Part shown: positions 21,271 to 31,880 of the stretch, piece by piece
Layout of the letters: each line of letters opens with the position of its first letter
How positions within the stretch are numbered: the stretch's first letter is position 1
Assembly: GCF_025561425.1 (NCBI RefSeq)
Contig: NZ_CP094824.1
Span: 1,178,001-1,242,000 of the forward strand
Length of the DNA stretch: 64,000 bases
Direction: 5' to 3'
DNA from: Mammaliicoccus sciuri
GTDB lineage: Bacteria > Bacillota > Bacilli > Staphylococcales > Staphylococcaceae
Translations under genes and position numbers: made by a program
The notes under the pieces: generated by a model
Database searches by the model: none
What the model was told of the DNA's origin: nothing
What the model saw: the letters and a program-made list of their open reading frames with translations, nothing else

Positions 21271-22170
21271 ATGAATCACAACAATGAAACAGCATATGTA
21301 AATGCACTACCATCAAGATTAAATGAAGACAGTCATGATTTTGAAATCATGAATAAATTTAAAGGTTATGAAGGCGAACAAATAGTAGAAAATCTACTAA
21401 AGCAACAACATCAAATTGTGTTTAGTCATAATCTTGAATTTGTATCTTCAAATGCAGTACAAATAGATTTTTTAATCATACATAACAGTCATATAAGTAT
21501 ATTAGAAGTTAAACACTACTATGGTGATTTCGAAATCTATGACAACTATATAAAGAATTCTTACAATAAACGTTACACATCACCATTTGTACAATTATAC
21601 AAAGCTAAAAATACCCTCCAATCAATACTTCAAGAAATGAATCTAAACCTACCAATAAATCACTATTTAGTATTTTCAAATCCCACATTTACACTAAGAA
21701 ACCACATACCTAACCGCTCGCAAGTACTATTGCGCTCAGAATTCTATAAATTTCCAAAGCTATTTCAATCTCAACAAATCGATAAAGATAATCAAATACT
21801 TCAGCAAATTATAGCTAAGCAGCAAATATTTTCTCATAGATTTAAACCAGTCGAAAGAGTTGCTTTTAATAAGATAACTAAAGGTATTAAATGTCCAGAA
21901 TGTAAAAAGTTACATACTATTATAATTGAAGAAAAGAAGAAGATTATACCTTGTAAAAATTGTTTGAAAACTTTTAGAAGAGTGGAACTTTACTATTTCA
22001 ACATAATAGAACTAGGCATAATAAAAGGAAAAGAAGGATTTATAATACCAGAAGCAGTTGAATGGTGTGAGGCAAATAATGTTCAAACTGTAAAAAGAAT
22101 ATGCAATCAACATTTTAAGAGTAAAGGTCAAAGGTATAAGACGTATTACTTAGAAGAATTTAGTAGGTGA
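21271..22170 (+). CDS. NERD-domain (nuclease-related) protein with C-terminal zinc ribbon
   Basis: The 299-aa predicted cytoplasmic protein has an N-terminal NERD domain with a PD-(D/E)xK-like core: GYEGEQIVENLL (Glu34/36), QIDFLII (Asp66), ILEVKHYYGDF (Glu79, Lys81). The presumed catalytic residues are all present. A zinc ribbon follows (CPEC 208-211, CKNC 228-231), then a basic C-terminal segment (GFIIPEAVEWCEANNVQTVKRICNQHFKS) that may be a small DNA-binding fold. GGAGTGAGG precedes the ATG. Function is unproven for the family; DNA processing is inferred. It lies where S. aureus carries lytN-fmhC, between sucD and dprA. Confidence 0.82.
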   Translation: MNHNNETAYVNALPSRLNEDSHDFEIMNKFKGYEGEQIVENLLKQQHQIVFSHNLEFVSSNAVQIDFLIIHNSHISILEVKHYYGDFEIYDNYIKNSYNKRYTSPFVQLYKAKNTLQSILQEMNLNLPINHYLVFSNPTFTLRNHIPNRSQVLLRSEFYKFPKLFQSQQIDKDNQILQQIIAKQQIFSHRFKPVERVAFNKITKGIKCPECKKLHTIIIEEKKKIIPCKNCLKTFRRVELYYFNIIELGIIKGKEGFIIPEAVEWCEANNVQTVKRICNQHFKSKGQRYKTYYLEEFSR

Positions 22171-22176
22171 TGCGGT

Positions 22177-22249
22177 GCTAACGATCAAGACTGAGAAAAA
22201 AGATCGTTAGAAATTCTAACGTCCAAGAAACCAAAACAAGATCGTTAGC
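22177..22249. repeat. Tandem pair of 33-base palindromic units
   Basis: Unit 1 (22178-22210) begins CTAACGATC and ends GATCGTTAG. Unit 2 (22216-22248) begins CTAACGTCC and ends GATCGTTAG. The units are separated by AAATT, have the same length and agree at roughly three quarters of positions. GCTAACGATC (22177) is also perfectly complementary to GATCGTTAGC (22240-22249), so one large or two small hairpins can form. It is GC-richer than its surroundings and followed by CGCCCGCCC. It looks like an interspersed repeat rather than a terminator, since no T tract follows on the + strand. Confidence 0.65.
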
Positions 22250-22296
22250 CGCCCGCCCAAAACAGAAAAAATCTACATTATAAGAGGTGTACATTT

Positions 22297-22518
22297 ATGA
22301 ATGATTATCAACAAACAATTTTAAAACTAATATACAGTGGTTCTTTAATCACGATAGACTTGGCATTGGAACAAAATAGAAATGTATATTGTTGCCCAGG
22401 CACGATTTTTCAATCTTTAAGTAAAGGCGGCAATAATAGAATAAAAGAAGGTGCCAAGCTCGTACAAAATGCTCAAGATATCATTGAGGATTATTGTATA
22501 TTTACTAAGCAAAAATAA
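22297..22518 (+). pseudogene. dprA: dprA remnant, internal in-frame deletion
   Basis: DprA protects incoming ssDNA and loads RecA during transformation; it is normally about 290 aa. Only 73 codons remain. Residues 15-73 (SGSLITIDLALEQNRNVYCCPGTIFQSLSKGGNNRIKEGAKLVQNA) match the C-terminal end of the DprA Rossmann core. Residues 1-14 (MNDYQQTILKLIYS) resemble the DprA N-terminus. The middle of about 200 residues, including the nucleotide-binding fold, is gone without a frameshift, and an AGAGG site and ATG remain. The location before topA is the normal dprA site. Non-functional for competence; a new small-protein role cannot be excluded. Confidence 0.82.
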
Positions 22519-22537
22519 ATTTTATAAAATGTTTTAA

Positions 22538-22567
22538 TTGACAAAGCTGAATTTATCAGTTTATCAT
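22538..22567 (+). promoter_or_regulatory. Sigma-A promoter of topA
   Basis: Consensus TTGACA (22538-22543), an 18-base spacer, then TATCAT (22562-22567). It lies 40 bases upstream of the topA start. Confidence 0.7.
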
Positions 22568-22606
22568 TTACATTTGTAATCAATAGAATAGCAAGGGGGA
22601 CTTACT

Positions 22607-24679
22607 TTGGCAGAAAATCTTGTCATCGTTGAATCGCCCGCAAAAGCAAAAACCATTGAAAAATATTTAGGAAAAAAATATAAAGTCGTTGCATCTATGG
22701 GGCATGTTAGAGATTTACCTCGTAGTCAAATGGGCGTAGATGTTAAAAATAATTATGAACCTAGATATATTACGATTCGCGGCAAAGGGCCAGTTGTAAA
22801 AGATTTAAAACGCTATGCAAAAAAAGCAAAAAACGTTTATCTCGCAAGTGACCCCGACCGTGAAGGTGAAGCAATTGCGTGGCATTTAGCACATATATTA
22901 GATATAGATGAAAATAAAAAATCAAGAGTCGTATTTAACGAAATCACAAAAGATGCAGTAAAAGATAGCTTTAAGCATCCTAGAGAAATAGAACATGAAT
23001 TAGTTGATGCACAACAAGCGAGACGTGTACTTGATAGACTTGTTGGGTATAACATTTCTCCAGTGTTATGGAAAAAAGTTAAAAAAGGTTTGTCAGCAGG
23101 TCGTGTACAATCTGTTGCATTAAGACTCGTTATAGATCGTGAAAACGAAATTAATAATTTTAATCCAGAAGAATACTGGACAATTGAAGGTTTATTTAAA
23201 CATAAAACTAAAACATTTAGTGCGAAGTTTTTACATGAGAAAAGTAAACTCGTTAAATTAAAAAATGAAAAAGACGTACAAAAAATTACAACACAATTAG
23301 ATGGGGATAAATTTGAAGTTACGCAAGTTACTAAGAAAGAAAAATTAAGATATCCTGCGAAATCATTTACAACTTCATCTTTACAACAAGAAGCATCACG
23401 TAAGTTGAATTTTAAAGCTAGAAAAACAATGATGTTAGCACAACAATTATACGAAGGTATAGATTTGAAAAAACAAGGTACTGTTGGTTTGATTACTTAT
23501 ATGAGAACGGACTCTACACGTATAGCTGATAGTGCTCAAGCTGAAGCAGCATCATTTATTGAAAAAGAGTATGGTAAAGAGTATTTATCTAAAGCAAAGG
23601 CAGCAAAAGGTAAACAAGGCGCACAAGATGCCCATGAAGCTGTTAGACCGACAAGTGTGGAACGTACACCAGATCAGATGAAAACATTCTTATCTAGAGA
23701 TCAATATCGATTATATAAATTGATTTGGGAACGTTTTATGGCAAGTCAAATGGCACCTGCTATTGCTGATACAGTTGCGGCAGATATTACACAAGGCGAT
23801 TTGAAATTCAGAGCAAATGGTCAAACAATCAAATTTAAAGGTTTCATGAAAGTATACGTTGAAGCTAAAGATGATACTGATGAAGAAAAAGAAGGTAAAT
23901 TACCACCGTTAGAAAAAGGTGATATCGTTACGGCTGAGAAAATCAATCCAAAACAACATTTCACTCAACCACCACCACGATACACTGAAGCACGCTTGGT
24001 TAAAACTTTAGAAGAATTAAAAATCGGTAGACCTTCAACTTATGCCCCTACAATCGATACGATTCAAAAACGAAACTACGTAAAATTAGACCAGAAAAGA
24101 TTTGTACCTACAGAGTTAGGAGAAATCGTACATGAGTCAGTAAAAGAATACTTCCCTGAAATTATAGATGTTGACTTTACAGTTAACATGGAAACATTGC
24201 TAGATAAAGTAGCAGATGGTGAAATTGAGTGGAAGAAAGTCATAGATATGTTCTATGAAAACTTTAAAATCGATGTAGCAAGAGCAGAAGAAGAAATGGA
24301 GAAAATTGAAATCAAAGATGAACCAGCTGACGAGGATTGCGAATTATGTGGTTCACCAATGGTTTATAAAATGGGCCGATACGGTAAATTTATGGCTTGT
24401 TCAAATTTCCCAGATTGTAGAAATACAAAAGCAATCATTAAAACGATTGGCGTTAAATGTCCTAAATGTAAAGAGGGCGAAGTTGTCGAACGTAAATCTA
24501 AAAAGAACAGAGTATTCTATGGTTGTTCAAGATACCCAGAATGTGATTATACATCATGGGATAAACCTTTAGATCGTTCATGTCCTAAATGTGAAACAGT
24601 ACTTGTTGAACGTAAAAAAGGAAAATCAGCTCAAGTTATATGTCCAAATTGTGACTATAAAGAGCAAGAACAAAAATAG
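22607..24679 (+). CDS. topA: DNA topoisomerase I
   Basis: Relaxes negative supercoils. It is 690 aa, type IA: Toprim domain ([29 protein letters not shown]), catalytic Tyr in [12 protein letters not shown] (about 298), and three C-terminal zinc ribbons (CELCGSPM...[17 protein letters not shown]...[16 protein letters not shown]...CPNC). The start is TTG after AGGGGG. Confidence 0.98.
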   Translation: MAENLVIVESPAKAKTIEKYLGKKYKVVASMGHVRDLPRSQMGVDVKNNYEPRYITIRGKGPVVKDLKRYAKKAKNVYLASDPDREGEAIAWHLAHILDIDENKKSRVVFNEITKDAVKDSFKHPREIEHELVDAQQARRVLDRLVGYNISPVLWKKVKKGLSAGRVQSVALRLVIDRENEINNFNPEEYWTIEGLFKHKTKTFSAKFLHEKSKLVKLKNEKDVQKITTQLDGDKFEVTQVTKKEKLRYPAKSFTTSSLQQEASRKLNFKARKTMMLAQQLYEGIDLKKQGTVGLITYMRTDSTRIADSAQAEAASFIEKEYGKEYLSKAKAAKGKQGAQDAHEAVRPTSVERTPDQMKTFLSRDQYRLYKLIWERFMASQMAPAIADTVAADITQGDLKFRANGQTIKFKGFMKVYVEAKDDTDEEKEGKLPPLEKGDIVTAEKINPKQHFTQPPPRYTEARLVKTLEELKIGRPSTYAPTIDTIQKRNYVKLDQKRFVPTELGEIVHESVKEYFPEIIDVDFTVNMETLLDKVADGEIEWKKVIDMFYENFKIDVARAEEEMEKIEIKDEPADEDCELCGSPMVYKMGRYGKFMACSNFPDCRNTKAIIKTIGVKCPKCKEGEVVERKSKKNRVFYGCSRYPECDYTSWDKPLDRSCPKCETVLVERKKGKSAQVICPNCDYKEQEQK

Positions 24680-24689
24680 TTATAATACA

Positions 24690-24733
24690 GTGCAAAAAGT
24701 TATTTTAATGATAACTTTTTGCACTTGTTTTTT
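24690..24733 (+). terminator. Strong terminator after topA
   Basis: GTGCAAAAAGTTAT (24690-24703) and ATAACTTTTTGCAC (24711-24724) are perfect inverted repeats, followed by a T-rich run. Confidence 0.9.
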
Positions 24734-24864
24734 GATTTAATGTTTTAATAGTAAAACGTCACTAATTTTTAAAATTTATCATCACTTTATCATTTGATTA
24801 AATTCAGATTTGTTATACAATTCAATATGGAATGAAAAATTCGAAAATCAAGGAGGTATAAATA

Positions 24865-26169
24865 ATGACTTCAATAAATGTTATCGGTGCTGGATTAGCA
24901 GGTTCAGAAGCGGCATATCAAATTGCCAAGAGAGGATTCAATGTTAATCTATACGAAATGAGACCGGTAAAACAAACACCAGCGCATCATACAGATAAAT
25001 TTGCAGAACTTGTATGTTCTAATTCCCTAAGAGGTAATCAATTAACAAATGCTGTCGGTGTCTTAAAAGAAGAAATGAGACAATTAGATTCATTAATTAT
25101 AAAAGCAGCAGATAATGCGCGTGTACCAGCGGGAGGTGCACTAGCTGTCGATCGACATGATTTTGCGGGATACATTACAGATACGCTTAAGAATCATCCG
25201 AATATTACTGTAAAGAATGAAGAGATTACTGAGATTCCTGACGGACCAACAATTATTGCAACAGGTCCTTTAACGACAGAAAGTTTAACGAAACAAATTA
25301 TGAATATTACAGGTGAAGAACAACTGTACTTCTATGATGCAGCTGCACCAATTATTGAAAAAGAATCTATTAACATGGATAAAGTATATTTGAAATCACG
25401 CTATGACAAAGGTGATGCAGCATACTTGAATTGTCCAATGACTGAAGAAGAATTCAATACTTTTTATGATGCACTCATAAATGCTGAAGTTGTGCCATTA
25501 AAAGAATTTGAAAAAGAAATTTATTTTGAAGGTTGTATGCCATTTGAAGTAATGGCAGAACGTGGCAAAAAAACTTTATTATTTGGTCCTATGAAGCCTG
25601 TAGGTTTAGAAGATCCTAAAACTGGTAAAAGACCATATGCAGTTGTTCAACTAAGACAAGATGACGCAGCTGGAACGTTATATAATATTGTAGGTTTCCA
25701 AACACATCTAAAATGGGGCGCGCAAAAAGAAGTTATTTCGCTTATACCTGGATTAGAAAATGTTGATATCGTACGATACGGTGTGATGCATCGAAATACA
25801 TTTATTAATTCACCAAACGCGCTTAAAGAAACGTATCAATTAAAATCAAGAGAAGATTTATTCTTTGCTGGTCAAATGACAGGTGTAGAAGGATATGTTG
25901 AAAGTGCAGCAAGCGGATTGATTGCAGGAATTAATGCAAGTAAACTCGTTTCAGGTCTTGATCCAATTGTTTTCCCTCGAGAAACAGTAATCGGAAGTAT
26001 GGCTTATTACATTACACATGCGAATAATAATAAGAACTTCCAACCAATGAATGCGAACTTTGGTTTGTTACCTACATTAGAAAAACGTATTAAAGATAAG
26101 AAAGAACGTTATGAAACACTTGCAAATCGTGCATTAAAACATTTAGATTCATTTAAAGTAATGCTTTAG
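24865..26169 (+). CDS. trmFO: FADH2/folate-dependent tRNA (uracil-54-C5)-methyltransferase TrmFO
   Basis: Makes m5U54 (ribothymidine) in the T-loop of tRNA using methylenetetrahydrofolate. It is 434 aa with the FAD-binding motif [19 protein letters not shown] at the N-terminus. The catalytic and supporting cysteines lie in [10 protein letters not shown] (Cys51) and [11 protein letters not shown] (Cys224). AAGGAGG site. It is followed by xerC as in other staphylococci. Confidence 0.97.
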   Translation: MTSINVIGAGLAGSEAAYQIAKRGFNVNLYEMRPVKQTPAHHTDKFAELVCSNSLRGNQLTNAVGVLKEEMRQLDSLIIKAADNARVPAGGALAVDRHDFAGYITDTLKNHPNITVKNEEITEIPDGPTIIATGPLTTESLTKQIMNITGEEQLYFYDAAAPIIEKESINMDKVYLKSRYDKGDAAYLNCPMTEEEFNTFYDALINAEVVPLKEFEKEIYFEGCMPFEVMAERGKKTLLFGPMKPVGLEDPKTGKRPYAVVQLRQDDAAGTLYNIVGFQTHLKWGAQKEVISLIPGLENVDIVRYGVMHRNTFINSPNALKETYQLKSREDLFFAGQMTGVEGYVESAASGLIAGINASKLVSGLDPIVFPRETVIGSMAYYITHANNNKNFQPMNANFGLLPTLEKRIKDKKERYETLANRALKHLDSFKVML

Positions 26170-26231
26170 TAAATTATTTTAAGATTTTTTAGAATTGTGA
26201 TACAATTCAGATAAAATGGGAGGAATGAGTT

Positions 26232-27113
26232 ATGCTACATACAATTGAACAACAGTTTGTTGATATGTTAACTTATGAAAAACATTTTTCCACCCATACT
26301 TTAAATGCATATCAACTTGATTTGAATGAATTTAATGATTTTTTACAGTCAGAACATTTATCCTTAGAATCATTTGAATATAAAGATGCAAGGAGATACC
26401 TTGCGTTTTTGTATGATAAAGGACATAAAAGGACGAGTGTTTCGCGTAAAATTTCTACATTAAGATCTTTATATCAATATTGGATGAGTGTTGATAGCGA
26501 TATTCAGAATCCATTTATTCAACTTGTACATCCAAAAAAAGAACATCATTTACCAAGTTTTTTCTATGAAGAAGAAATGGAAAAGCTATTTAAAACACTT
26601 GATGATGGTAAAAAAACGAATATAAGAGATCGCGTCATTCTTGAGTTGCTTTATGCGACAGGTATTCGAGTGTCAGAATTAGTTCATATTCAAATGAGTG
26701 ATATTGATTTGAATTATGCATTTGTCAAAGTGCTAGGTAAAGGGAATAAAGAACGTATCGTCCCTTTTGGAGAGTATTGTCAAAGTGCAATCGTTGACTA
26801 TATTGAACAGTTTAGAAGTCAGGTGCATTTAGATCATGATTTCTTGATAGTAAACATGAGAGGTAAACCTATAACTGAACGTGGTGTAAGGTATGCGCTG
26901 AACGAAATTGTTAAGAGAACGCAAGGTGTGTATCACATTCACCCTCATAAATTAAGGCATACTTTTGCGACGCATTTGCTAAATCAAGGAGCCGATATGA
27001 GAAGTGTTCAAAGTTTACTGGGACATGAAAGTTTATCAACGACAAGTCAATATACACATGTTACAAAAGATCAATTAAGAAAAGTATACTTATCAGCACA
27101 TCCACGTGCGTAA
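26232..27113 (+). CDS. xerC: Tyrosine recombinase XerC
   Basis: Resolves chromosome dimers at dif with XerD. It is 293 aa with an N-terminal SAM-like core-binding domain and the full catalytic set: Arg146 (GIRVSEL), Lys170 ([12 protein letters not shown]), His239 and Arg242 ([12 protein letters not shown]), His265 ([13 protein letters not shown]) and Tyr274. First gene of the xerC-hslV-hslU-codY cluster, equivalent to codV-clpQ-clpY-codY of Bacillus. Its TAA lies just before the hslV ribosome binding site. Confidence 0.97.
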   Translation: MLHTIEQQFVDMLTYEKHFSTHTLNAYQLDLNEFNDFLQSEHLSLESFEYKDARRYLAFLYDKGHKRTSVSRKISTLRSLYQYWMSVDSDIQNPFIQLVHPKKEHHLPSFFYEEEMEKLFKTLDDGKKTNIRDRVILELLYATGIRVSELVHIQMSDIDLNYAFVKVLGKGNKERIVPFGEYCQSAIVDYIEQFRSQVHLDHDFLIVNMRGKPITERGVRYALNEIVKRTQGVYHIHPHKLRHTFATHLLNQGADMRSVQSLLGHESLSTTSQYTHVTKDQLRKVYLSAHPRA

Positions 27114-27126
27114 AGGAGATTTGATA

Positions 27127-27669
27127 ATGAGTTCTTCATTACATGCTACAACTATATTTGCAATAAGACATAATGGTCATTCTGCAATGGCAGGTGACGG
27201 TCAAGTTACATTAGGTGAGCAAGTCATCATGAAACAAACAGCAAGAAAAGTTAGAAGATTATATCATGATAAAGTTGTTGCTGGTTTCGCTGGCAGCGTT
27301 GCGGACGCATTTACTTTATTCGAAAAATTTGAAGTTAAATTACAAGAATATAGCGGTAATTTAACGAGAGCTGCAGTTGAGCTTGCTCAAGAATGGCGTG
27401 GAGATAAAATGTTACGTCAACTTGAAGCGATGCTCATTGTTATGAATGAAACTGATTTATTAGTCGTAAGTGGTACTGGAGAGGTGATTGAGCCAGATGA
27501 TGGTATCATTGCTATTGGTTCTGGTGGTAATTACGCTTTAAGTGCTGGTAGAGCGCTTAAATCATATGCACCTCATTTATCGGCTAAAGAAATTGCAGAA
27601 GCTTCACTTAATACGGCTGCAGATATTTGTGTGTTTACAAACCATGAAATAAAAGTTGAAGAAATATAA
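27127..27669 (+). CDS. hslV: ATP-dependent protease proteolytic subunit HslV (ClpQ)
   Basis: The 180-aa peptidase of the HslUV complex. Core [41 protein letters not shown], and [14 protein letters not shown] near the C-terminus. ATG 27127 after AAAGGAG; the earlier in-frame start inside xerC is less likely. The N-terminus is extended before the Thr, as in Staphylococcus. Confidence 0.97.
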   Translation: MSSSLHATTIFAIRHNGHSAMAGDGQVTLGEQVIMKQTARKVRRLYHDKVVAGFAGSVADAFTLFEKFEVKLQEYSGNLTRAAVELAQEWRGDKMLRQLEAMLIVMNETDLLVVSGTGEVIEPDDGIIAIGSGGNYALSAGRALKSYAPHLSAKEIAEASLNTAADICVFTNHEIKVEEI

Positions 27670-27685
27670 TTGGAGGGGTTTAAGG

Positions 27686-29089
27686 TTGTCACAAAATCAA
27701 TTAAAAATGACACCGCATGATATCGTTGATCGATTAAATGATCATATCATTGGTCAACAAGATGCTAAGCGTAAAGTAGCAATTGCTTTAAGAAATCGCT
27801 ATAGACGAAGTTTATTAGATGAACAACTTAGAAACGAAATCATACCTAAAAACATTCTCATGATAGGTCCTACAGGTGTAGGTAAGACTGAAATAGCTAG
27901 AAGAATGGCTAGATTAGTTGGTGCGCCTTTTGTAAAAGTAGAAGCTACTAAATTTACTGAAGTAGGTTATGTAGGTAGAGATGTTGAAAGTATGATACGT
28001 GACCTTGTTGAAGTAGGGCGTCGACTTGTTAAAGAAGAAAAGAAAAAAGGCGTACTCGATGAGGCGACTCAAAAAGCTAATGAAAAATTAGTGAAATTGC
28101 TTGTGCCTAGCATGAAGAAAAAAGCACAAAGTAATAGTAATAATCCGTTAGAGTCATTGTTTGGTGGACAATTCCCGAACTTCAATCAACAAGAAGAAGT
28201 TGAAGAAACACCAACTGAAGAAATAAAAACAAAACGTGAAGATATTAAAAAACAATTATTAAACGGTGAACTTGAAGAAGAAATCGTTAAAATAAAAGTA
28301 GAACAAGAACAACAAACACTTGGCATGATGGGTATGGAAAATAACCCTCAAATGCAAGATATGCTTAGTCAGATGATGCCTAAGAAAAAAGTTGAAAGAA
28401 ACTTGCCAGTTAAATCAGCACGAAAAATTTTAACAGATGAGATTGCGAATGAATTGATTGACCAAGAATCCGTTAATGAAGAAGCAATACAATTAACTGA
28501 ACAAATGGGTATGGTATTCATCGATGAAATCGATAAAATTGCTGTGAGCAACAGTAACGGTGGACAAGATGTATCTCGACAAGGTGTACAAAGAGATATC
28601 TTACCAATTGTTGAAGGTAGTGTCGTTCAAACGAAATATGGTTCAATTAATACTGAGCACATATTATTTATTGGTGCAGGTGCGTTCCATATGTCTAAAC
28701 CAAGTGATTTAATACCTGAGTTACAAGGTAGATTTCCAATTCGCGTTGAATTAGATAGTTTAACAACTGAAGATTTCGTTAAAATATTAAAAGAACCGAA
28801 ACAATCGCTTCTTGATCAATACAAAGCATTGTTGGAAACTGAGATGGTGACAATCAACTTTACAGATGAAGCCATTAATCGTTTAGCTGAAATTGCTTTT
28901 CAAGTTAACCAAGAGACAGATAATATCGGTGCAAGAAGGCTGCATACTATACTTGAAAAAATGCTAGAAGATCTTTCTTTTGAAGCTTCGAATATGCCAA
29001 ATGCAGTTGTAGATATAACACCTGAATATGTTAATCAAAAATTAGAATCTATTGCGACAAATAAAGACTTAAGCGCATTTATTCTATAA
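27686..29089 (+). CDS. hslU: HslUV protease ATPase subunit HslU (ClpY)
   Basis: AAA+ unfoldase feeding HslV. The TTG at 27686, preceded by GGAGGGG, gives [24 protein letters not shown] and 467 aa, the usual staphylococcal length. An upstream in-frame ATG would start inside hslV. Walker [14 protein letters not shown], Walker [12 protein letters not shown], a variable intermediate domain with acidic and Q-rich parts, and sensor [15 protein letters not shown]. Confidence 0.97.
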   Translation: MSQNQLKMTPHDIVDRLNDHIIGQQDAKRKVAIALRNRYRRSLLDEQLRNEIIPKNILMIGPTGVGKTEIARRMARLVGAPFVKVEATKFTEVGYVGRDVESMIRDLVEVGRRLVKEEKKKGVLDEATQKANEKLVKLLVPSMKKKAQSNSNNPLESLFGGQFPNFNQQEEVEETPTEEIKTKREDIKKQLLNGELEEEIVKIKVEQEQQTLGMMGMENNPQMQDMLSQMMPKKKVERNLPVKSARKILTDEIANELIDQESVNEEAIQLTEQMGMVFIDEIDKIAVSNSNGGQDVSRQGVQRDILPIVEGSVVQTKYGSINTEHILFIGAGAFHMSKPSDLIPELQGRFPIRVELDSLTTEDFVKILKEPKQSLLDQYKALLETEMVTINFTDEAINRLAEIAFQVNQETDNIGARRLHTILEKMLEDLSFEASNMPNAVVDITPEYVNQKLESIATNKDLSAFIL

Positions 29090-29107
29090 AAAAGGAGAAA
29101 AAATTAA

Positions 29108-29881
29108 ATGAGTTTATTATCAAAGACAAGACAATTAAATACGTTATTACAAAAGCATAAAGGTATTGCTGTAGACTTTAAAGATATGGCTAAAACTATC
29201 AGTGATGTAACGGTGACAAACGTATTCATCGTATCAAGAAGAGGTAAAATTTTAGGTTCAAGCTTAAATGAATTATTAAGCAATGAACGTATTATCAAAA
29301 TGTTAGAAGACAGACATATTCCTAAAGAATATACTGATCAATTAATGCACGTAGAACAAACGAAATCAAATATCGGTATTGAAGAAGTATTAACTGTATT
29401 CCCACCAGAAAACAAAGAATTATTCGTTGATAGTCAAACAACTATTTTCCCAATCCTTGGTGGTGGTGAACGTTTAGGTACATTAGTAGTTGGACGTGTA
29501 TCTCAAGATTTCAATGACAATGACTTAGTACTTGGTGAATACGCAGCTACTGTTATTGGTATGGAAATATTAAGAGAAAAACATAATGAAATTGAACAAG
29601 AAGCTAGAGACAAAGCAGCAATCAATATGGCAATTAACTCACTTTCATATTCAGAAAGAGAAGCAATTGAACATATCTTTGAAGAACTTGGTGCACCTGA
29701 AGGTTTATTAGTTGCTTCTAAAGTTGCTGATAGAGTAGGTATCACAAGATCAGTAATCGTCAATGCATTAAGAAAATTAGAAAGTGCTGGCGTAATTGAA
29801 TCTCGTTCTTTAGGTATGAAAGGTACATTTATTAGAATTAAAAAAGAAAAATTCTTAGATGAGTTAGGATTATCTAAATAA
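29108..29881 (+). CDS. codY: GTP- and BCAA-sensing global repressor CodY
   Basis: The 257-aa regulator links nutrient status to metabolism and virulence. An N-terminal GAF domain binds branched-chain amino acids ([22 protein letters not shown] ... PENKELF). A C-terminal winged HTH ([42 protein letters not shown]) is near-identical to staphylococcal CodY. AAGGAG site 18 bases after hslU. Confidence 0.98.
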   Translation: MSLLSKTRQLNTLLQKHKGIAVDFKDMAKTISDVTVTNVFIVSRRGKILGSSLNELLSNERIIKMLEDRHIPKEYTDQLMHVEQTKSNIGIEEVLTVFPPENKELFVDSQTTIFPILGGGERLGTLVVGRVSQDFNDNDLVLGEYAATVIGMEILREKHNEIEQEARDKAAINMAINSLSYSEREAIEHIFEELGAPEGLLVASKVADRVGITRSVIVNALRKLESAGVIESRSLGMKGTFIRIKKEKFLDELGLSK

Positions 29882-29886
29882 AATAC

Positions 29887-29915
29887 TTGATGAACAGTAT
29901 AATATATGATATATT
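29887..29915 (+). promoter_or_regulatory. Probable promoter of rpsB
   Basis: TTGATG (29887-29892), a 17-base spacer, then TATATT (29910-29915), right after the codY stop. It would produce a leader of about 115 bases. Confidence 0.55.
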
Positions 29916-29919
29916 TGAA

Positions 29920-30038
29920 AACGGCTATAAAAGCCAAATTCACACATAATCACGGAAATTATGGATTGGTGCAACTTAACTAAGTTGTTTCTATAATAAG
30001 TGTTTATGGCGGAATAAAACCAATTAGGAGGAATTATC
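29920..30038 (+). promoter_or_regulatory. Candidate S2 (rpsB) leader RNA
   Basis: The long leader holds two clear stems, CATAAT/ATTATG around a CACGGA loop (29946-29964) and CAACTT/AAGTTG (29971-29986), followed by GGCGGAATAAAACC before AGGAGGA. Firmicutes rpsB genes commonly carry an autoregulatory leader here. The match is by position and hairpin pattern, not a model search. Confidence 0.42.
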
Positions 30039-30815
30039 ATGGCAGTTATCTCAATGAAACAATTGCTTGAAGCAGGTGTTCACTTCGGTCACCAAACACG
30101 CCGTTGGAACCCAAAAATGAAAAAATACATTTTCACAGAAAGAAACGGTATCTACATTATCGATTTACAAAAAACAGTTAAAAAAGTTGACGAAGCATAC
30201 AACTTTATTAAATCTGTTTCTGAAGAAGGCGGTAAAGTATTATTCGTAGGTACTAAAAAACAAGCACAAGAGTCAGTTAAAGAAGAAGCTGAACGTGCTG
30301 GACACTACTACATTAACCAAAGATGGTTAGGTGGTATCTTAACTAACTATAAAACAATCTCTAAACGTGTAAAACGTATTTCTGAAATTGAAAAAATGGA
30401 AGAAGACGGTACGTTTGATGTATTACCTAAAAAAGAAGTTGTAGAACTTAAAAAAGAATATAGCCGTTTAATCAAATTCTTAGGCGGTATTCGTGATATG
30501 AAATCAATGCCTCAAGCATTATTCGTAGTAGACCCTCGTAAAGAGCGTAATGCGATTGCTGAAGCACGTAAATTAAACATTCCAATCGTTGGTATTGTTG
30601 ATACAAACTGTGATCCAGATGAAATCGACTATGTTATCCCTGCGAACGATGATGCTATTCGTGCTGTTAAATTGTTAACTGGTAAAATGGCTGATGCTAT
30701 TTTAGAAGGTCAACAAGGCGTTTCAAATGAAGATGTTGCTGAAGAGCAAAACATCGACTTAAACGAAACAGAACAAGCACTTGAAGAAGAATCAACTGAA
30801 ACTACTGAAGCATAA
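30039..30815 (+). CDS. rpsB: 30S ribosomal protein uS2
   Basis: The 258-aa product begins [32 protein letters not shown] and has [25 protein letters not shown]. The acidic C-terminal tail is typical of Bacilli. AGGAGGA site. Upstream of tsf, the conserved pair. Confidence 0.98.
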   Translation: MAVISMKQLLEAGVHFGHQTRRWNPKMKKYIFTERNGIYIIDLQKTVKKVDEAYNFIKSVSEEGGKVLFVGTKKQAQESVKEEAERAGHYYINQRWLGGILTNYKTISKRVKRISEIEKMEEDGTFDVLPKKEVVELKKEYSRLIKFLGGIRDMKSMPQALFVVDPRKERNAIAEARKLNIPIVGIVDTNCDPDEIDYVIPANDDAIRAVKLLTGKMADAILEGQQGVSNEDVAEEQNIDLNETEQALEEESTETTEA

Positions 30816-30821
30816 TTTCAA

Positions 30822-30858
30822 AAAGGTGATAAGGTTCTATAACTTATCACTTTTTTTT
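30822..30858 (+). terminator. Terminator between rpsB and tsf
   Basis: GTGATAAG (30826-30833) pairs with CTTATCAC (30843-30850), followed by T8. It probably reduces tsf expression relative to rpsB. Confidence 0.85.
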
Positions 30859-30911
30859 AGAAAGATTTAAGATAAACAATATATTATTTAAATAAATGGA
30901 GGAATTAGATT

Positions 30912-31796
30912 ATGGCTATTTCAGCTAAACTTGTTAAAGAACTACGTGAAAAAACTGGCGCAGGTATGATGGACTGTAAAAAAGCTTTAACAGAAACTGA
31001 TGGTGACATCGATAAAGCGGTAGATTACTTACGTGAAAAAGGTATCGCTAAAGCTGCTAAGAAAGCAGACCGTATTGCTGCAGAAGGTACTACTTTTGTT
31101 GCATCTAAAGGTAACGATGCAGTAATTCTTGAATTAAACTCAGAAACTGACTTCGTTGCTCGTAACGAAGGTTTCCAAAACTTAGTTAAAGAAATGGCTG
31201 ATCATATTCTTGATGTTAAACCAGCTGACGTTGATGCATTAAATGCTTCAAAATTAGCTAGTGGTCAAACTGTTGAAGAAAAAATGAACGAAGCTATCTC
31301 TACTATTGGTGAAAAATTAACTTTACGTAGATTTACATTAAAAACAAAGACTGATAACGATTCATTCGGTGAGTACTTACACATGGGTGGACGTATTGGT
31401 GTATTAACTGTTGTTGAAGGTTCAACTAATGAAGAAGCAGCTAAAGACGTTGCTATGCACATCGCTGCATTAAATCCTAAATTTGTTTCTCGTGACCAAG
31501 TATCTGAAGAAGAATTAGCTCACGAAAAAGAAATTTTAAAACAACAAGCTTTAAACGAAGGTAAACCTGAAAATATCGTTGAAAAAATGGTTGAAGGTAG
31601 AATGCGTAAATATTTAGAAGAAATCTGTGCTGTTGACCAAGCATTCGTTAAAAATCCAGACCAAACTGTTGCTGAATTCTTAAAAACAGACGGTGGCGTG
31701 CTTGTAGATTTCGTTCGTTACGAAGTTGGGGAAGGTATCGAGAAACGTTCTGATAACTTTGCTGATGAAGTAAAAGGACAAATGAAAGGCAACTAA
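30912..31796 (+). CDS. tsf: Elongation factor Ts
   Basis: Nucleotide exchange factor for EF-Tu. It is 294 aa: UBA-like N-domain ([41 protein letters not shown]) and core signature [29 protein letters not shown] site. Confidence 0.98.
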   Translation: MAISAKLVKELREKTGAGMMDCKKALTETDGDIDKAVDYLREKGIAKAAKKADRIAAEGTTFVASKGNDAVILELNSETDFVARNEGFQNLVKEMADHILDVKPADVDALNASKLASGQTVEEKMNEAISTIGEKLTLRRFTLKTKTDNDSFGEYLHMGGRIGVLTVVEGSTNEEAAKDVAMHIAALNPKFVSRDQVSEEELAHEKEILKQQALNEGKPENIVEKMVEGRMRKYLEEICAVDQAFVKNPDQTVAEFLKTDGGVLVDFVRYEVGEGIEKRSDNFADEVKGQMKGN

Positions 31797-31809
31797 GATT
31801 GCTTTTTAG

Positions 31810-31836
31810 GAAGAAGACACGCTTTGTGTCTTCTTT
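31810..31836 (+). terminator. Terminator after tsf
   Basis: AAGAAGACAC (31811-31820) pairs with GTGTCTTCTT (31826-31835). Short T tract. Confidence 0.7.
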
Positions 31837-31880
31837 CGTTATATATAAAGACCTAATTATAAGCATAGAGAGGGATCAAG

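Noticed and set aside
22177-22249. Repeat pair considered as a small CRISPR array
   Set aside because: Only two units with a 5-base gap; CRISPR needs repeats spaced by unique 26-40-base spacers and no cas genes are near.
22297-22518. 73-aa ORF as a new small gene
   Set aside because: Both its ends match DprA and it occupies the dprA position before topA.
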